A stretch of 64,000 bases of DNA from Streptomyces phaeolivaceus (GCF_009184865.1 NZ_CP045096.1:1612001-1676000), one strand, 5' to 3'. Counted from the stretch's first letter, positions 33,823 through 45,144 are shown. Notes: generated by a model not told the origin, from the letters alone. Numbers and translations are program-made.

Positions 33823-34563
33823 CTACTCGTCTTCCTCGGCGCTCTCGGCCTCGGTGGCCGCGCCGTCGGTCTCCAGGAGACGGTCGAGCTGACGGCCGAC
33901 GATGCGCTTGAACTTGCGCTTCTGCGGGCGCGTGCGGTCGAGCACGGCGACTTCGAGGCGCTCGGCGGGGATCTCCCGCTGGGTGCCGTTGGTGTCCCGG
34001 GACAGGGCCTGCACGGCGAGCTTCAACGCCTCCGCCAGGGACATGCCGTCCTGATGGCGCTGGTCCAGATAGCTGCTGATCTGCTCGGCGTTACCACCGA
34101 CCGCGACCGAGCCGTGCTCGTCCACGATTGAACCGTCGTGCGGCAGCCGGTAGATCTGATCGCCCTCGGGGGTCTCCCCCACCTCGGCCACGACCAACTC
34201 CACCTCGTACGGCTTCTCGGCCGCCGAGGAGAAGATCGTGCCCAGCGTCTGGGCGTAGACGTTGGCGAGACCGCGGGCGGTCACGTCGTCACGGTCGTAG
34301 GTGTAACCACGCAGATCGGCGTACCGCACACCGCCGATCCGCAGGTTCTCGTACTCGTTGTACTTTCCGGCCGCCGCGAACCCGATCCGGTCGTAGATCT
34401 CGCTGAACTTGTGCAGCGCGCGGGACGGGTTCTCGCCGACGAACACGATGCCGTCGGCGTACTGCAGCACGACCAGACTGCGGCCACGGGCGATGCCCTT
34501 GCGGGCGTACTCCGCCCGGTCGGCCATCGCCTGCTGGGGAGAGACATAGAACGGAGTCGACAC
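33823..34563 (-). CDS. prcA: 20S proteasome subunit alpha
   Basis: A 246-residue alpha subunit forming the outer rings and gate of the 20S core particle. N-terminal [20 protein letters not shown] is the actinobacterial form of the gating H0 helix, followed by the proteasome fold ([36 protein letters not shown]). No catalytic Thr, as expected. C-terminal tail is Glu/Ala-rich. GTG start at 34563. It lies 71 bases downstream of prcB in the same direction. Confidence 0.96.
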   Translation of the reverse strand: MSTPFYVSPQQAMADRAEYARKGIARGRSLVVLQYADGIVFVGENPSRALHKFSEIYDRIGFAAAGKYNEYENLRIGGVRYADLRGYTYDRDDVTARGLANVYAQTLGTIFSSAAEKPYEVELVVAEVGETPEGDQIYRLPHDGSIVDEHGSVAVGGNAEQISSYLDQRHQDGMSLAEALKLAVQALSRDTNGTQREIPAERLEVAVLDRTRPQKRKFKRIVGRQLDRLLETDGAATEAESAEEDE

Positions 34564-34634
34564 CGGTTATCCGTCCCTTTCTGTCGAAGTCACTGGATCA
34601 CCTGGGAAAGTGGGCCGTCCGGCCGGACGGCCGG

Positions 34635-35480
34635 CTAAAGCAAAGCAGCGCGGGGGCCGTCCGGCTGCTCCAGGCGCCGCTCCAGGATCGAGCGGGCGAT
34701 ACCGGAGGACTCCTCGTCGGTGAGCCGGCGGAAGCCGTCCTCGGTGATCACGGTGACGATGGGGTAGATCCGACGGGCGACATCGGGTCCACCGGTGGCC
34801 GAGTCGTCGTCCGCCGCGTCGTACAGGGCCTGGATCACCAGGGTCGTGGCGTCGTCCTCGGTGAGGTCGCCGCGGTACAGCTTCTTCATGGCGCCGCGCG
34901 CGAAGATCGAGCCCGAGCCGGTGGCCGCGTAGCCGCTCTCCTCGGAACGACCGCCCGTCACGTCGTAGGAGAAGATGCGGCCCTTCCCGCGGTCCACGTC
35001 GTAACCGGCGAAGAGCGGGACGACGGCCAGACCCTGCATGGCCATGCCCAGGTTGGAACGGATCATCGTCGACAGACGGTTCGCCTTGCCCTCCAGGGAG
35101 AGCTGCGCGCCTTCGACCTTCTCGAAGTGCTCCAGCTCCAACTGGAACAGCTTGACCATCTCCACGGCCAGACCGGCGGTGCCGGCGATCCCGACGGCCG
35201 AGTACTCGTCGGCGGGGAACACCTTCTCGATGTCCCGCTGCGCGATCATGTTCCCCATCGTGGCCCGACGGTCACCGGCGAGCACCACACCACCGGGGAA
35301 CGACACGGCCACGATCGTCGTGCCGTGCGGGGCCTCGATGACACCCTGGGTCGGCGGCAACTGCCGCTTGCCGGGAAGCATCTCCGGCTGGTGCTCCGAC
35401 AGAAAGTCCATGAAGGACGACGACCCAGGCGTCAGGAAGGCAGCTGGTAGACGCCCGGTGCTACGAGTGTTGGCTTCCAC
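34635..35480 (-). CDS. prcB: 20S proteasome subunit beta
   Basis: A 281-residue precursor of the catalytic beta subunit. A 53-residue propeptide ends at HG before Thr54 in [13 protein letters not shown]; self-cleavage exposes Thr54 as the N-terminal nucleophile. Supporting residues appear in [20 protein letters not shown] and [22 protein letters not shown] at 35480 has AAGGAAA seven bases upstream. The first 49 bases overlap the end of the endonuclease-like gene upstream, a tight arrangement suggesting translational coupling. Substrates are pupylated proteins delivered by ARC. Confidence 0.96.
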   Translation of the reverse strand: MEANTRSTGRLPAAFLTPGSSSFMDFLSEHQPEMLPGKRQLPPTQGVIEAPHGTTIVAVSFPGGVVLAGDRRATMGNMIAQRDIEKVFPADEYSAVGIAGTAGLAVEMVKLFQLELEHFEKVEGAQLSLEGKANRLSTMIRSNLGMAMQGLAVVPLFAGYDVDRGKGRIFSYDVTGGRSEESGYAATGSGSIFARGAMKKLYRGDLTEDDATTLVIQALYDAADDDSATGGPDVARRIYPIVTVITEDGFRRLTDEESSGIARSILERRLEQPDGPRAALL

Positions 35481-36007
35481 GCGTTTCCTTCCACGTATGT
35501 CGCAGCCCGCCTCATGACGTCGGGCCGATCCTTGAACTGCCCCAGCGCCGCGTTGCAGCTGAAGCACAGTACGCCTCGGACCCTACCCGTCTCGTGGCAG
35601 TGATCCACATGCACCGGCAAAGCAGCCAAACAGATACAGCAGACGCCCCCTTGAGAGGCAATCAGCTCGTCGCGCTCGGCTTCGGTGATGCCGTACTCGC
35701 GCTTCAGGTGGTGTGCTCGCCCCTTGGATGCCTTGCACGTCCTGCAGAGCGTGGCCAGGCCATCCGAGGCACTGCGATTCTTGGTCCACTCGCTGTACGG
35801 CTTGATCTCACCGCATGTACGGCAGTACTTGTGCCCCTCAGGCACGTCCACTCGCGGTCTGACGTTGCACCCTTTGGCCAGCTGCCGCTCTTGGTGGTAC
35901 GCGGACGCGCACTCCCGGCAGTAGACCTGCAAGCCATCACGCATCGCCTTGTTACTCGCGAAGGCTGCCCGCGGCTTGTTCTCCCTGCACCGCGAACAGC
36001 GCTTCAC
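35432..36007 (-). CDS. Endonuclease VII-like HNH protein inside the proteasome operon
   Basis: A 191-residue protein. Two similar zinc-binding units come first, each CxxC plus about 20 residues plus CxxC (CSRC...CREC near residues 4-32 and CRTC...CRTC near 62-89), then a recombination endonuclease VII domain. Its core is [38 protein letters not shown] with the HNH histidines and zinc cysteines. Homologues cut branched DNA. GTG at 36007 has GGAG six bases upstream; a TTG five codons earlier is an alternative. It lies between pup and prcB and overlaps prcB by 49 bases. Its role there is unknown. Confidence 0.85.
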   Translation of the reverse strand: MKRCSRCRENKPRAAFASNKAMRDGLQVYCRECASAYHQERQLAKGCNVRPRVDVPEGHKYCRTCGEIKPYSEWTKNRSASDGLATLCRTCKASKGRAHHLKREYGITEAERDELIASQGGVCCICLAALPVHVDHCHETGRVRGVLCFSCNAALGQFKDRPDVMRRAATYVEGNAWKPTLVAPGVYQLPS

Positions 36008-36060
36008 ATCCTGCTCCAGCAACCGAAGCCCCCGCCAGCCTTATCCCTTCGATTCGAAGG

Positions 36061-36276
36061 CTACTCGCCACCTTTTTGCACGAAGCTTCGAACGAAATCC
36101 TCTGCGTTCTCCTCGAGCACATCATCGATTTCGTCCAGAACCGAGTCCACGTCGTCGCTCAGCTTCTCCTGTCGCTCCTTGAGGTCCTCCGATGCCTGCG
36201 CCTCCGGCGCCGCCTCGGTCTCCTCGGTGGAACGGGTCGCCTTCTGCTGGCCGCCGCCGGTGTCCTTGGTCGCCAT
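36061..36276 (-). CDS. pup: Prokaryotic ubiquitin-like protein Pup
   Basis: A 71-residue intrinsically disordered tag, rich in Glu, Asp and Gln. It starts MATKDTGGGQQKATRSTEE and has a helix-forming DLKERQEKLSDDVDSVLDEI segment for ARC binding. The C-terminus reads VQKGGE: the last codon before TAG is GAG, so this Pup ends in Glu and can be ligated by PafA without prior deamidation. ATG at 36276 with a GAGGGT-like SD. It lies downstream of dop in the same direction. Confidence 0.96.
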   Translation of the reverse strand: MATKDTGGGQQKATRSTEETEAAPEAQASEDLKERQEKLSDDVDSVLDEIDDVLEENAEDFVRSFVQKGGE

Positions 36277-36466
36277 AACCCTCACACCCCGCTCTGTTGC
36301 CCGACATGGTCGACAGGTCGGCATTCCTGCCGATCAGTGATGATCAGACCCTACAAGCCGGGTCCGACATTGGCCCCGCTGTTTGCACAACGCCCGGGGA
36401 CCACCTCGATGATTCCCGGACGGCGGTGTTTCCACCCTGCCCGGCTGATCACGATTGAAGCCCGGT

Positions 36467-37978
36467 TCAGTGGCCGGACAGCACCCTGACCAGGTCTTCT
36501 GCCGTGCGGCAGCGGTCCAGGAGCTCCTTGACGTGATTTCGCGTTCCGCGAAGCGGTTCGAGGGTTGGGACGCGCTGGAGCGAATCCCGGCCCGGCAGAT
36601 CGAAGATCACCGAGTCCCAGGAGGCCGCCGCGACATCGTCCGCGTACTGCTCCAGACAGCGACCGCGGAAGTACGCACGGGTGTCCTCCGGCGGCTTCGT
36701 ACGGGCCCGGTCGACATCCGCCTCGTCCAGGAGCCGCTTCATCCTGCCGCGGGCCACCAGACGGTTGTAGAGGCCCTTCTCGGCGCGTACGTCGGCGTAC
36801 TGGAGGTCGACGAGGTGCAGCCGGGCGGCGTCCCAGTCGAGGCTGTCACGGCGCCGGTAGCCCTCCATCAGCTCCCGCTTGGCGACCCAGTCCAGCTCTC
36901 CGGAGAGGCTCATGGGGTCGTTCTCCAGGCGGTTGAGGGTGTCCTCCCACCTACTGAGGACGTCCTTCGTCTGATCGTCCGCGTCCGCCCCGAACCGCTC
37001 CTCGACGTACTTGCGCGACAGCTCGTAGTACTCCATCTGGAGCTGTACGGCGGTCAGCGTGCGTCCGCTGCGGAGGGTGACGAGGCGTTGCAGGGTCGGG
37101 TCGTGGGAGACCTGGTGGAGGGTGCGGACGGGCTGGTCGACGGCCAGGTCGACCGCGATGAAGCCGTCCTCGATCATCGACAGCACCAGGGCCGTCGTGC
37201 CGAGCTTGAGATAGGTGGAGATCTCCGAGAGGTTGGCGTCGCCGATGATCACATGGAGGCGGCGGTACTTCTCCGCGTCCGCGTGGGGTTCGTCGCGGGT
37301 GTTGATGATGGGGCGCTTGAGGGTCGTCTCCAGGCCGACCTCGACCTCGAAGTAGTCGGCGCGCTGGCTGAGCTGGAAGCCGTGTTCGTGGCCGTCCTGG
37401 CCGATGCCGACGCGTCCGGCGCCGGCGAAGACCTGGCGGGAGACGAAGAACGGCGTGAGGTGGCGCACGATGTCCGAGAAGGCGGTCTCCCGCTTCATCA
37501 GGTAGTTCTCGTGCGTGCCGTAGGAGGCGCCCTTGTTGTCGGTGTTGTTCTTGTAGAGGTGGATCGGCTGGGCCCCGGGGAGCTGGGCGGCGCGTTCTGC
37601 GGCCTCGGCCATGATGCGTTCGCCGGCCTTGTCCCACAGGACGGCGTCCAGGGGGTTGGTGACCTCCGGGGCGCTGTATTCGGGGTGGGCGTGGTCGACG
37701 TAGAGCCGCGCGCCGTTGGTGAGGATGACATTGGCGAGGCCGATGTCCTCGTCGGTGAGCTGGCTGGAGTCGGCGGCCTCGCGGGCTAGGTCGAAGCCCC
37801 GCGCGTCCCGCAGCGGGTTCTCCTCCTCGAAGTCCCAGCGGGCCCGGCGGGCCCGGTGCATCGCCGCCGCGTAGGCGTTGACGATCTGGGACGAGGTGAG
37901 CATGGCATTGGCATTGGGATGGCCGGGGACGGAGATCCCGTACTCCGTCTCGATGCCCATTACTCGCCGTACGGTCAT
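36467..37978 (-). CDS. dop: Pup deamidase/depupylase Dop
   Basis: A 503-residue PafA homologue that removes Pup from proteins and, in species with Pup-Gln, deamidates it. N-terminal [20 protein letters not shown], the Dop-specific loop around 58-78 ([16 protein letters not shown]), catalytic Asp95 in [16 protein letters not shown], and [19 protein letters not shown]. Because Pup here already ends in Glu, only the depupylase role may be needed. ATG at 37978. It starts beyond the arc terminator, so it probably has its own promoter in 37979-38160. Confidence 0.97.
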   Translation of the reverse strand: MTVRRVMGIETEYGISVPGHPNANAMLTSSQIVNAYAAAMHRARRARWDFEEENPLRDARGFDLAREAADSSQLTDEDIGLANVILTNGARLYVDHAHPEYSAPEVTNPLDAVLWDKAGERIMAEAAERAAQLPGAQPIHLYKNNTDNKGASYGTHENYLMKRETAFSDIVRHLTPFFVSRQVFAGAGRVGIGQDGHEHGFQLSQRADYFEVEVGLETTLKRPIINTRDEPHADAEKYRRLHVIIGDANLSEISTYLKLGTTALVLSMIEDGFIAVDLAVDQPVRTLHQVSHDPTLQRLVTLRSGRTLTAVQLQMEYYELSRKYVEERFGADADDQTKDVLSRWEDTLNRLENDPMSLSGELDWVAKRELMEGYRRRDSLDWDAARLHLVDLQYADVRAEKGLYNRLVARGRMKRLLDEADVDRARTKPPEDTRAYFRGRCLEQYADDVAAASWDSVIFDLPGRDSLQRVPTLEPLRGTRNHVKELLDRCRTAEDLVRVLSGH

Positions 37979-38168
37979 GCGGCCCTCCTTGCCCGGCGGC
38001 GTCCTCGGTCGGGGACGCCGCTCAAGTACCGCTGGCGCTCCGGTGCGTGTGCGGTGCCCGTCCCCGCACTGCGCGACTCGGCGGTACGAAAGAGCCTAGA
38101 ACGGCTCTGCGCTGGTGGGGAGATCATTTGCGTCATTGCCTCGCTCCGGCTTTACCCGAAAAACAGTC

Positions 38169-38201
38169 GGCTGCGGGTACCCACTGAGGGCACCCGCAGC
38201 C
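38169..38201 (-). terminator. Intrinsic terminator of arc
   Basis: Arms 38169-38182 (GGCTGCGGGTACCC) and 38188-38201 (GGGCACCCGCAGCC), 5-nt loop and one mismatch. In the direction of arc transcription the stem is followed by a T-run (GACTGTTTTTCGG), a classical Rho-independent layout that is rare in this window. Confidence 0.85.
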
Positions 38202-38211
38202 GCCCTGTCTT

Positions 38212-39978
38212 TTACAGGTACTGTCCGGTGTTCGCCACCGTGTCGATGGAGCGTCCGGTGTCGGCGCCCTGCTTTCCGGTGATCAGGGTACGGATGTAGA
38301 CGATCCGCTCGCCCTTCTTTCCGGAGATTCGGGCCCAGTCGTCCGGGTTGGTGGTGTTGGGCAGGTCCTCGTTCTCCTTGAACTCGTCCACGCAGGCCTG
38401 GAGGAGGTGGGAGACGCGCAGACCCTTCTGGTTCTTGTCGAGGAAGTCCTTGATGGCCATTTTCTTGGCGCGGCCCACGATGTTCTCGATCATGGCGCCG
38501 GAGTTGAAGTCCTTGAAGTAGAGGACTTCCTTGTCTCCGTTGGCGTAGGTGACTTCCAGGAAGCGGTTTTCCTCGGTTTCGGCGTACATGTGTTCCACTG
38601 CCGTCTGGATCATGCTCTGGACGGTGGTGGACTTGGAGCCGCCGTGTTCGCCGAGGTCGTCCGTGTGGAGCGGAAGGCGCTCGGTGAGGTACTTCTGGAA
38701 GATGTCCTTGGCCGCCTCGGCGTCGGGACGCTCGATCTTGATCTTCACGTCGAGCCGGCCGGGGCGCAGGATGGCGGGGTCGATCATGTCCTCGCGGTTC
38801 GAGGCGCCGATGACCACGACGTTCTGCAGGCCTTCCACGCCGTCGATCTCGGCGAGCAGCTGCGGGACGATGGTGTTCTCCACGTCCGAGCTGACGCCGG
38901 AGCCGCGGGTGCGGAAGAGGGATTCCATCTCGTCGAAGAAGACGATGACGGGGGTGCCCTCGCTGGCCTTCTCCCTCGCACGCTGGAAGACGAGACGGAT
39001 CTGTCGCTCGGTCTCGCCGACGTACTTGTTGAGGAGTTCGGGGCCCTTGATGTTGAGGAAGAAGCTCTTGCCCTGGGCCTGGCCGGTGACTTCGGCGACC
39101 TTCTTGGCCAGTGAGTTGGCCACGGCCTTGGCGATGAGCGTCTTGCCGCATCCGGGGGGTCCGTAGAGCAGGACACCCTTGGGCGGGCGCAGTTCGTGCT
39201 CCTTGAACAGGTCCGGGTAGAGGTAGGGGAGCTCGACGGCGTCGCGGATCATCTCGATCTGGTTGCCGAGGCCACCGATCTGCTCGTAGCCGATGTCCGG
39301 GACCTCTTCGAGGACGAGTTCCTCGACCTCGCTCTTCGGAACGACCTCGTAGACATAGCCGGAGCGGGGTTCGAGCAGGAGGGCGTCGCCGGGGCGGATG
39401 GTGATGTCCAGCAGCGGCTCGGCGAGCCGCACCACCCGCTCCTCGTCGGTGTGACCCTGCACCAGTGCGCGCTCGCCGTCCTCCAGGATCTCCTTGAGGG
39501 TGACGATGTCGCCGACGCTCTCGTACTCCATGGCCTCGACCACGTTGAGCGCTTCGTTGAGCATCACTTCCTGGCCGCGCCGGAGCTCTTCCAGGTCGAC
39601 GCTGGGGCTGACGTTCACCCGGAGCTTTCGGCCCCCGGTGAAGATGTCGGCCGTGCCGTCCTCGTTCGCCGTGAGGAAGACACCGAAGCCGGCCGGGGGC
39701 TGTGCGAGCCGGTCGACTTCCTCCTTGAGGGCCACGATCTGGTCGCGGGCCTCACGGAGTGTGTTGGCGAGCCGCTCGTTCTGTGCGGACACGCCGGCCA
39801 GATTGGTCTGCAGCTCGACGATCCGCTCTTCGAGAATCCTCGTGTGTCGCGGAGAGTCGGCGAGCTTGCGCCGCAGGACGGCGATCTCCTGCTCAAGGTA
39901 GGCAATCTGCCCGGCCGGGTCGTCGGACCCTCGTCCCGGGCGGATGCCGCGGTTCATGTCGTCGTCGTGGGCTGCCAC
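38212..39978 (-). CDS. arc: Proteasome-associated AAA ATPase ARC (Mpa)
   Basis: A 588-residue hexameric unfoldase that captures pupylated proteins and threads them into the 20S core. N-terminal coiled coil (about 20-90, [16 protein letters not shown] and onward), two OB folds, Walker A GPPGCGKT and Walker [13 protein letters not shown], sensor region [17 protein letters not shown]. It ends in GQYL; the terminal QYL docks into the alpha ring. GTG at 39978 is used because GGAGG lies eight bases upstream; an ATG seven codons later is possible. It diverges from the ferredoxin gene. Confidence 0.96.
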   Translation of the reverse strand: MAAHDDDMNRGIRPGRGSDDPAGQIAYLEQEIAVLRRKLADSPRHTRILEERIVELQTNLAGVSAQNERLANTLREARDQIVALKEEVDRLAQPPAGFGVFLTANEDGTADIFTGGRKLRVNVSPSVDLEELRRGQEVMLNEALNVVEAMEYESVGDIVTLKEILEDGERALVQGHTDEERVVRLAEPLLDITIRPGDALLLEPRSGYVYEVVPKSEVEELVLEEVPDIGYEQIGGLGNQIEMIRDAVELPYLYPDLFKEHELRPPKGVLLYGPPGCGKTLIAKAVANSLAKKVAEVTGQAQGKSFFLNIKGPELLNKYVGETERQIRLVFQRAREKASEGTPVIVFFDEMESLFRTRGSGVSSDVENTIVPQLLAEIDGVEGLQNVVVIGASNREDMIDPAILRPGRLDVKIKIERPDAEAAKDIFQKYLTERLPLHTDDLGEHGGSKSTTVQSMIQTAVEHMYAETEENRFLEVTYANGDKEVLYFKDFNSGAMIENIVGRAKKMAIKDFLDKNQKGLRVSHLLQACVDEFKENEDLPNTTNPDDWARISGKKGERIVYIRTLITGKQGADTGRSIDTVANTGQYL

Positions 39979-40223
39979 GGTCCTCACCTCCTCCAAGGGG
40001 AGCTGGACGCTTCCAGACCCTACCTGGGTGGGTGTCGATTGAAACCCCTAGATCACAAAGACGGTCGGGGTGTGTCCGATCTTCACCCTTGCGCTCTCCC
40101 TCACGCCAAGGGAATACCCACTGAACATGACGGGGAAGCCGCCCCGGGTAGGGTCGAAGTGTTCAACACCCGTCGGAGCCCGCATCGTTCCCAGCTGGCC
40201 CGACGAATGAGACGGCAGGAGAG

Positions 40224-40529
40224 ATGACCGTGCAGCAGGAGGCCGGGGCCGCGGGCGAGGCGCTGGAGGTCTGGATCGACCAGGATCTCTGCACCGGTGA
40301 CGGTATCTGCGTCCAGTACGCACCGGAGGTGTTCGAGCTGGACATCGACGGGCTCGCCTACGTGAAGAGCGCGGGGGACGAGTTGTTGCAGGCCCCGGGG
40401 GCCACAACGCCCGTTCCGCTGCCGCTTCTCACGGATGTGGTGGACTCCGCGAAGGAGTGTCCGGGCGAGTGCATCCATGTACGTCGCGTTTCGGACAGGG
40501 TCGAGGTCTTCGGACCTGACGCGGAGTGA
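40224..40529 (+). CDS. 3Fe-4S-type ferredoxin
   Basis: A 101-residue small electron carrier. Cluster motif CTGDGIC places Asp26 where a 4Fe-4S ferredoxin has its second Cys, and CPGEC follows at 79-83. So ligands Cys23, Cys29 and Cys79 fit a 3Fe-4S or interconvertible cluster. Such ferredoxins often serve P450s in streptomycetes; the nearest P450 is 30 kb away. A Pro/Thr-rich insert (56-68) separates the halves. ATG at 40224 has GGAGAG upstream. Divergent from arc. Confidence 0.9.
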   Translation: MTVQQEAGAAGEALEVWIDQDLCTGDGICVQYAPEVFELDIDGLAYVKSAGDELLQAPGATTPVPLPLLTDVVDSAKECPGECIHVRRVSDRVEVFGPDAE

Positions 40530-40619
40530 CCGGCCGGGCACTCCATGTCGCCCCGTGTCTGCTTTCTCACACCGTGTTCGCCGGGTGATCATTCCCCGTT
40601 CGCCCGGGGGCGGGCGGTG

Positions 40620-41195
40620 TCAGACGCTTTGTTCCCCGGCGGGCGTCGAGCGTACGAACGCCCCGTTCTTCCACTGCCACTTGACGGGGTCCGTGACGTC
40701 CGGGCAGCAGTTGGGCACCTCGGGCGAGGAGTAGCCGTGCAGGGTCGCGGTGACGACGGCGTCACGGACGGCGAAGTCGGAGACGGTCGTGCGGTCCTTG
40801 GGGTTCACCAGGGTGGCGACGACCCGGGGCCGGGCCGCGTCGGTGGAGCGGGTGAGGACGTACACGCCGTCCGGCGGGGTGCCCATGCTGGCGTCGCAGT
40901 GCGCGACGGCCACGGTCTCGGGGCGGCCGTCCCCGTCGAGGTCCCCGGAGCCCTTCCTCTTCACCACGACACCGACGGGTCCGCAGTCGAGCGGGAGGTC
41001 GACCTCGGCGGGGTCGGGGGCCGCCACGATCGCGGGGGCCGGGCCCGCTTTCGGTACGGGCTGGGCCGCTCTCGCCGCGTCGGGCTGGAGGGCGGACGAC
41101 AGGGCGACGACGCCGGCGAGGGCGGTGGCCGTGGCGAGCCAGTGGATGGGGCGGGTGTGCGCGTGTGCCAGTTCCGGGACGGCGGATTGCTGCAC
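40620..41195 (-). CDS. Secreted protein of unknown function (conserved in streptomycetes)
   Basis: A 191-residue exported protein. An N-terminal signal peptide (positively charged start, hydrophobic WLATATALAGVVALSSAL, AxA-like cleavage at ARA) precedes a soluble domain with KGSGDLDGDGRPETVAVAHCD, resembling an FG-GAP/VCBS calcium-binding turn, and paired cysteines (CGP, HCD, NCCPD) that could form disulfides. GTG at 41195 has GGAG nine bases upstream; an ATG 18 codons earlier would put polar residues before the signal. Function not recognised. Confidence 0.7.
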   Translation of the reverse strand: MQQSAVPELAHAHTRPIHWLATATALAGVVALSSALQPDAARAAQPVPKAGPAPAIVAAPDPAEVDLPLDCGPVGVVVKRKGSGDLDGDGRPETVAVAHCDASMGTPPDGVYVLTRSTDAARPRVVATLVNPKDRTTVSDFAVRDAVVTATLHGYSSPEVPNCCPDVTDPVKWQWKNGAFVRSTPAGEQSV

Positions 41196-41323
41196 TAGGA
41201 GCGTCTCCTGGAGGTGCTGTGCCGGTGGGGATGACCCGCATGGTGCCACACGTCACAGTGGGGTGGAACGGCGGGGTGCGTGGTTCCCGCAGCTTTTCCG
41301 GTGGCGCGTCAACGGCAAAGCGC

Positions 41324-41363
41324 CGTGGCCGAGTTCCCGGGCGCTGCGGGGAACTCGGCCACG
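41324..41363 (-). terminator. Terminator hairpin after the tRNA methyltransferase gene
   Basis: Perfect 15-bp arms CGTGGCCGAGTTCCC (41324-41338) and GGGAACTCGGCCACG (41349-41363), 10-nt loop, 28 bases beyond the stop codon. Confidence 0.75.
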
Positions 41364-41390
41364 TCGGGGCCGTGTTGTACGGGGTGGGGC

Positions 41391-42293
41391 TCAGCGGCCG
41401 GAGCCGCCGTCGGCGTTGGGGCCGGTGTAGTCGTCGCCGTAGGCGCCCTTGGAGGGGCGGCGGCGGCGCATGGGGGGCTCGACGCCGTCGGCGAGGCGGC
41501 GGGCGGTGAGCAGGAAGCCGGTGTGCCCGATCATGCGGTGGTCGGGGCGGACGGCGAGGCCCTCGATGTGCCAGTTGCGGATCATCGACTCCCAGGCGCT
41601 CGGCTCGTTGAAGCAGCCGATCTCGCGGATGGACTCGACGGTCCGGGCGAGCTGGGTGGTGGTGGCCACGTAGCAGCAGACGATGCCGCCGGGGACGAGG
41701 GCCTTGGAGACGGCCTCCAGGCACTCCCAGGGGGCGAGCATGTCGAGGATGACGCGGTCGACCTCGGTGTCGCTGAGGTTGTCCTGGAGGTCGCCGACGG
41801 TGAGCTGCCAGGCGGGGTGGGGGCCGCCGAAGTAGCGCTCCACGTTGGCCTGGGCGATCTCGGCGAAGTCCTCGCGGCGCTCGTAGCTGTGCAGCATGCC
41901 CTGGTCGCCGATGGCGCGCAGCAGGAAGCTGCTGAGCGAGCCGGAGCCGACGCCGGCCTCGACGACGCGGGCGCCGGGGAAGATGTCGGCGAAGGCGAGG
42001 ATCTGCCCCGCGTCCTTGGGGTAGACCACGGCGGCGCCGCGGGGCATGGACAGGACGTAGTCGGGGAGCAGGGGGCGCAGCGCGAGGTAGGCGACGTTTC
42101 CGGTGGTGCGGACAACGCTGCCCTCGGGTGCGCCGATCAGCTCGTCGTGCGGGAAGGAACCCTTGTGGGTGTGGAAGTTCTTTCCCTCTTCGAGCGTGAA
42201 CGTGTAGTGGCGGCCCTTGGGGTCGGTCAGCTGTACCTGGTCCCCGACCTTGAAGGGCCCGCGCCTGCGGGCGGCACCGGTCGGTTCGGACAT
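41391..42293 (-). CDS. trmI: tRNA (adenine(58)-N(1))-methyltransferase TrmI
   Basis: A 300-residue SAM-dependent enzyme that makes m1A58 in the tRNA T-loop. N-terminal beta domain (GDQVQLTDPKGRHYTFTLEEG), then the Rossmann fold with SAM motif VVEAGVGSGSLSSFLLRAIG, the catalytic-site acid in VDRVILDMLAPWECLE, and a typical NWHIEGLAVRPDHRMIGHTGF near the C-terminus. The last 35 residues are basic and Gly-rich. ATG at 42293 with GGTGGG upstream; an ATG three codons earlier lacks an SD. Confidence 0.94.
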   Translation of the reverse strand: MSEPTGAARRRGPFKVGDQVQLTDPKGRHYTFTLEEGKNFHTHKGSFPHDELIGAPEGSVVRTTGNVAYLALRPLLPDYVLSMPRGAAVVYPKDAGQILAFADIFPGARVVEAGVGSGSLSSFLLRAIGDQGMLHSYERREDFAEIAQANVERYFGGPHPAWQLTVGDLQDNLSDTEVDRVILDMLAPWECLEAVSKALVPGGIVCCYVATTTQLARTVESIREIGCFNEPSAWESMIRNWHIEGLAVRPDHRMIGHTGFLLTARRLADGVEPPMRRRRPSKGAYGDDYTGPNADGGSGR

Positions 42294-42346
42294 GTGACCC
42301 ACCCTACCGGCGTTTGCGGGGGCCGCCGACCACGGTGTCGGTGCGC

Positions 42347-43912
42347 TCAGCTGGGGCGGGCCATCGCCTTCACGAAGGCGCGTTCCACGTCCGCCGCCGA
42401 GAGGACTCCGTAGATCTCGCCCGAGGCCTCGACCACGAGGTACTCGGTGGCGGGGGCGGCGCGGAGGGCGTCGAGGAGTTCCTCACCGGCCAGTTCGGCG
42501 GAGACGCGCATGCCGTCGGTGAGGTCCTGGGCGAGGCCGCTGACGGCGACCCAGGGGCGGCGGTGTTCGGGTACGCCGACGATGGCGGCCTCGCGGACGA
42601 GGGAGAGGGGTTCGCCGTCGGGGTCGACGACGACGAGGGCGCGGGCGCCGGCCTCGTTGGCGCGGCGGAGGGCTTCGGACAGGGGGGTGTCGGTCTCGAC
42701 GGGGACGGCGCGGCGGGTGAGGGCGCGGGCCTGGAGTTCGGGCAGGTGTTCGCGCAGACGGGCCATGCGGAGGCTGTTGCCCGCGCCGGTCCAGATGATC
42801 GCGGCGAGGATCGCGGCGAGCAGGGCGTCCAGGACGGTGTCCATGCCGACGCTGTCCTCGGCGGCGGCGCCGAGCAGGCCGGACTGGGTGAGCAGGGGCA
42901 GTCCGATGAGGACGGAGACGGCGAGGGCGCGGCCGACCCAGGCGGCGGCGACGGTGCCGGTCATGGGCTTGCCGGTGATCTTCCAGACGACGGCGCGGAG
43001 CATGCGACCGCCGTCGAGGGGCAGGCCGGGGAGCAGGTTGAACGCGGCGACGATGAGGTTGGAGACCATCAGGCCGGCGAGGAGGACACCGGGGACGGTG
43101 CCGGGTTCGACGGCGAGCAGGGCGACGTAGAAGACGCCCGCGAGGACCAGGGAGAGCAGGGGGCCGACGAAGGCCAGGACGAATTCGCGGCCGGGCGTCT
43201 CGGACTCCTTCTCGATCTCGGAGACACCGCCGAAGAACTGGAGCTGGATGCGGCGCACCGGCAGCTTGTAGCGCAGGGCGGCGACGGTGTGGGCGAGTTC
43301 GTGGACGAGGACGGAGGCGTAGAAGGCGACGGCGAAGAAGAGGGCCACGAGGTAGCGCAGGGCGCCGAGTTCGGGCAGGACGCGGTCGAGCTGGCCGCCG
43401 AAGACCCAGGTGATCAGGGCGGCGACGAGGAACCAGCTGGGGGCGACGTAGACGGGGACGCCGAAGGGGCGGCCCATGAGGATGCCGCCGCCGGGCTCCT
43501 TGGGGCGCTCGGGCGGCTTGGGGGCGGCGTCCGAGTGGGCGTGGGGGCGCGGGGATCCGACCGTGCGCTCCGTGTCGTCCGCCGGCGCCTTGCGCAGGTC
43601 GGCCGGGGAGGGTTTGGTCACCGGGTTCGCCCAGGGTTCGGTGCCGTGGGTGCCTTCCGTGCCTTCGGTGCCGGGGTCCGGCGTCGGGGCGTCCGCAGGG
43701 GCGTCGGGCGGCTTCGGGGGGTCCGCGGGGGTCTCCGTCGGCTTGGTGGGGTCCGTCGGGCTCGGGGCGTCGGAGTCGCCGGGGGTCTCGGCGGCGGCGG
43801 GTTCCCCGGCGGGGTCGTGCTCCGCCGGTGGCTCGGTCGTGTCGCGGTGCGCGCGCCGCGGCGCCTCGTCGCTGTCGGACCGCGGCTGCCCGCTCCCGCC
43901 GCTCGTCTCCAC
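42347..43912 (-). CDS. Site-2 protease (M50 metalloprotease) with CBS domains
   Basis: A 521-residue intramembrane zinc protease. Its first 140 residues are Pro/Thr/Glu/Asp-rich and disordered. The membrane core has HELAH at 204-208 (zinc His204, His208, base Glu205) and the second zinc motif LLPGLPLDGGRM. Two CBS domains lie at the C-terminus (about 390-520; PLSEALRRANEAGARALVVVD and DALRAAPATEYLVVEASG). Members cleave membrane-bound anti-sigma factors or other membrane proteins; the target is unknown. GTG at 43912 follows AGGGG. It diverges from the RecB-type nuclease gene. Confidence 0.9.
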   Translation of the reverse strand: METSGGSGQPRSDSDEAPRRAHRDTTEPPAEHDPAGEPAAAETPGDSDAPSPTDPTKPTETPADPPKPPDAPADAPTPDPGTEGTEGTHGTEPWANPVTKPSPADLRKAPADDTERTVGSPRPHAHSDAAPKPPERPKEPGGGILMGRPFGVPVYVAPSWFLVAALITWVFGGQLDRVLPELGALRYLVALFFAVAFYASVLVHELAHTVAALRYKLPVRRIQLQFFGGVSEIEKESETPGREFVLAFVGPLLSLVLAGVFYVALLAVEPGTVPGVLLAGLMVSNLIVAAFNLLPGLPLDGGRMLRAVVWKITGKPMTGTVAAAWVGRALAVSVLIGLPLLTQSGLLGAAAEDSVGMDTVLDALLAAILAAIIWTGAGNSLRMARLREHLPELQARALTRRAVPVETDTPLSEALRRANEAGARALVVVDPDGEPLSLVREAAIVGVPEHRRPWVAVSGLAQDLTDGMRVSAELAGEELLDALRAAPATEYLVVEASGEIYGVLSAADVERAFVKAMARPS

Positions 43913-44130
43913 GATGTCCCCTCGTTCGAAGCGTCTTCCGCGCCCGGTGGCCGGGCGGAAGGGTCTGCGGTCGATGCTATGCGGTCGCCGGGGCGCGTTC
44001 CGCCCCGGCACCCCCTCTGTTTTCCCCCGCGTCGCACACGGCACACGGGCGTCGGCGTGTGTGGTGCCGATCGGTGCGCGGACGGGCCCGTGACTGTCAC
44101 TGTCAGTGGTGGGCCGTATGGTCGGGGGTC

Positions 44131-45060
<930 letters not shown>

Positions 45061-45144
45061 GGGCTGTCCTGTGGGTCGGGCCTGGGCCGCGGGGGCCCGA
45101 AGCCGGCCTGTTCCAGGGGACAGGCCCTAGCGAAGGAGATGTTC

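Noticed and set aside
35432..36007. A homing endonuclease or mobile element in the proteasome locus
   Set aside because: No flanking repeats, no interruption of a neighbour gene and no att-like duplication. The gene overlaps prcB in a settled way, so it looks resident.
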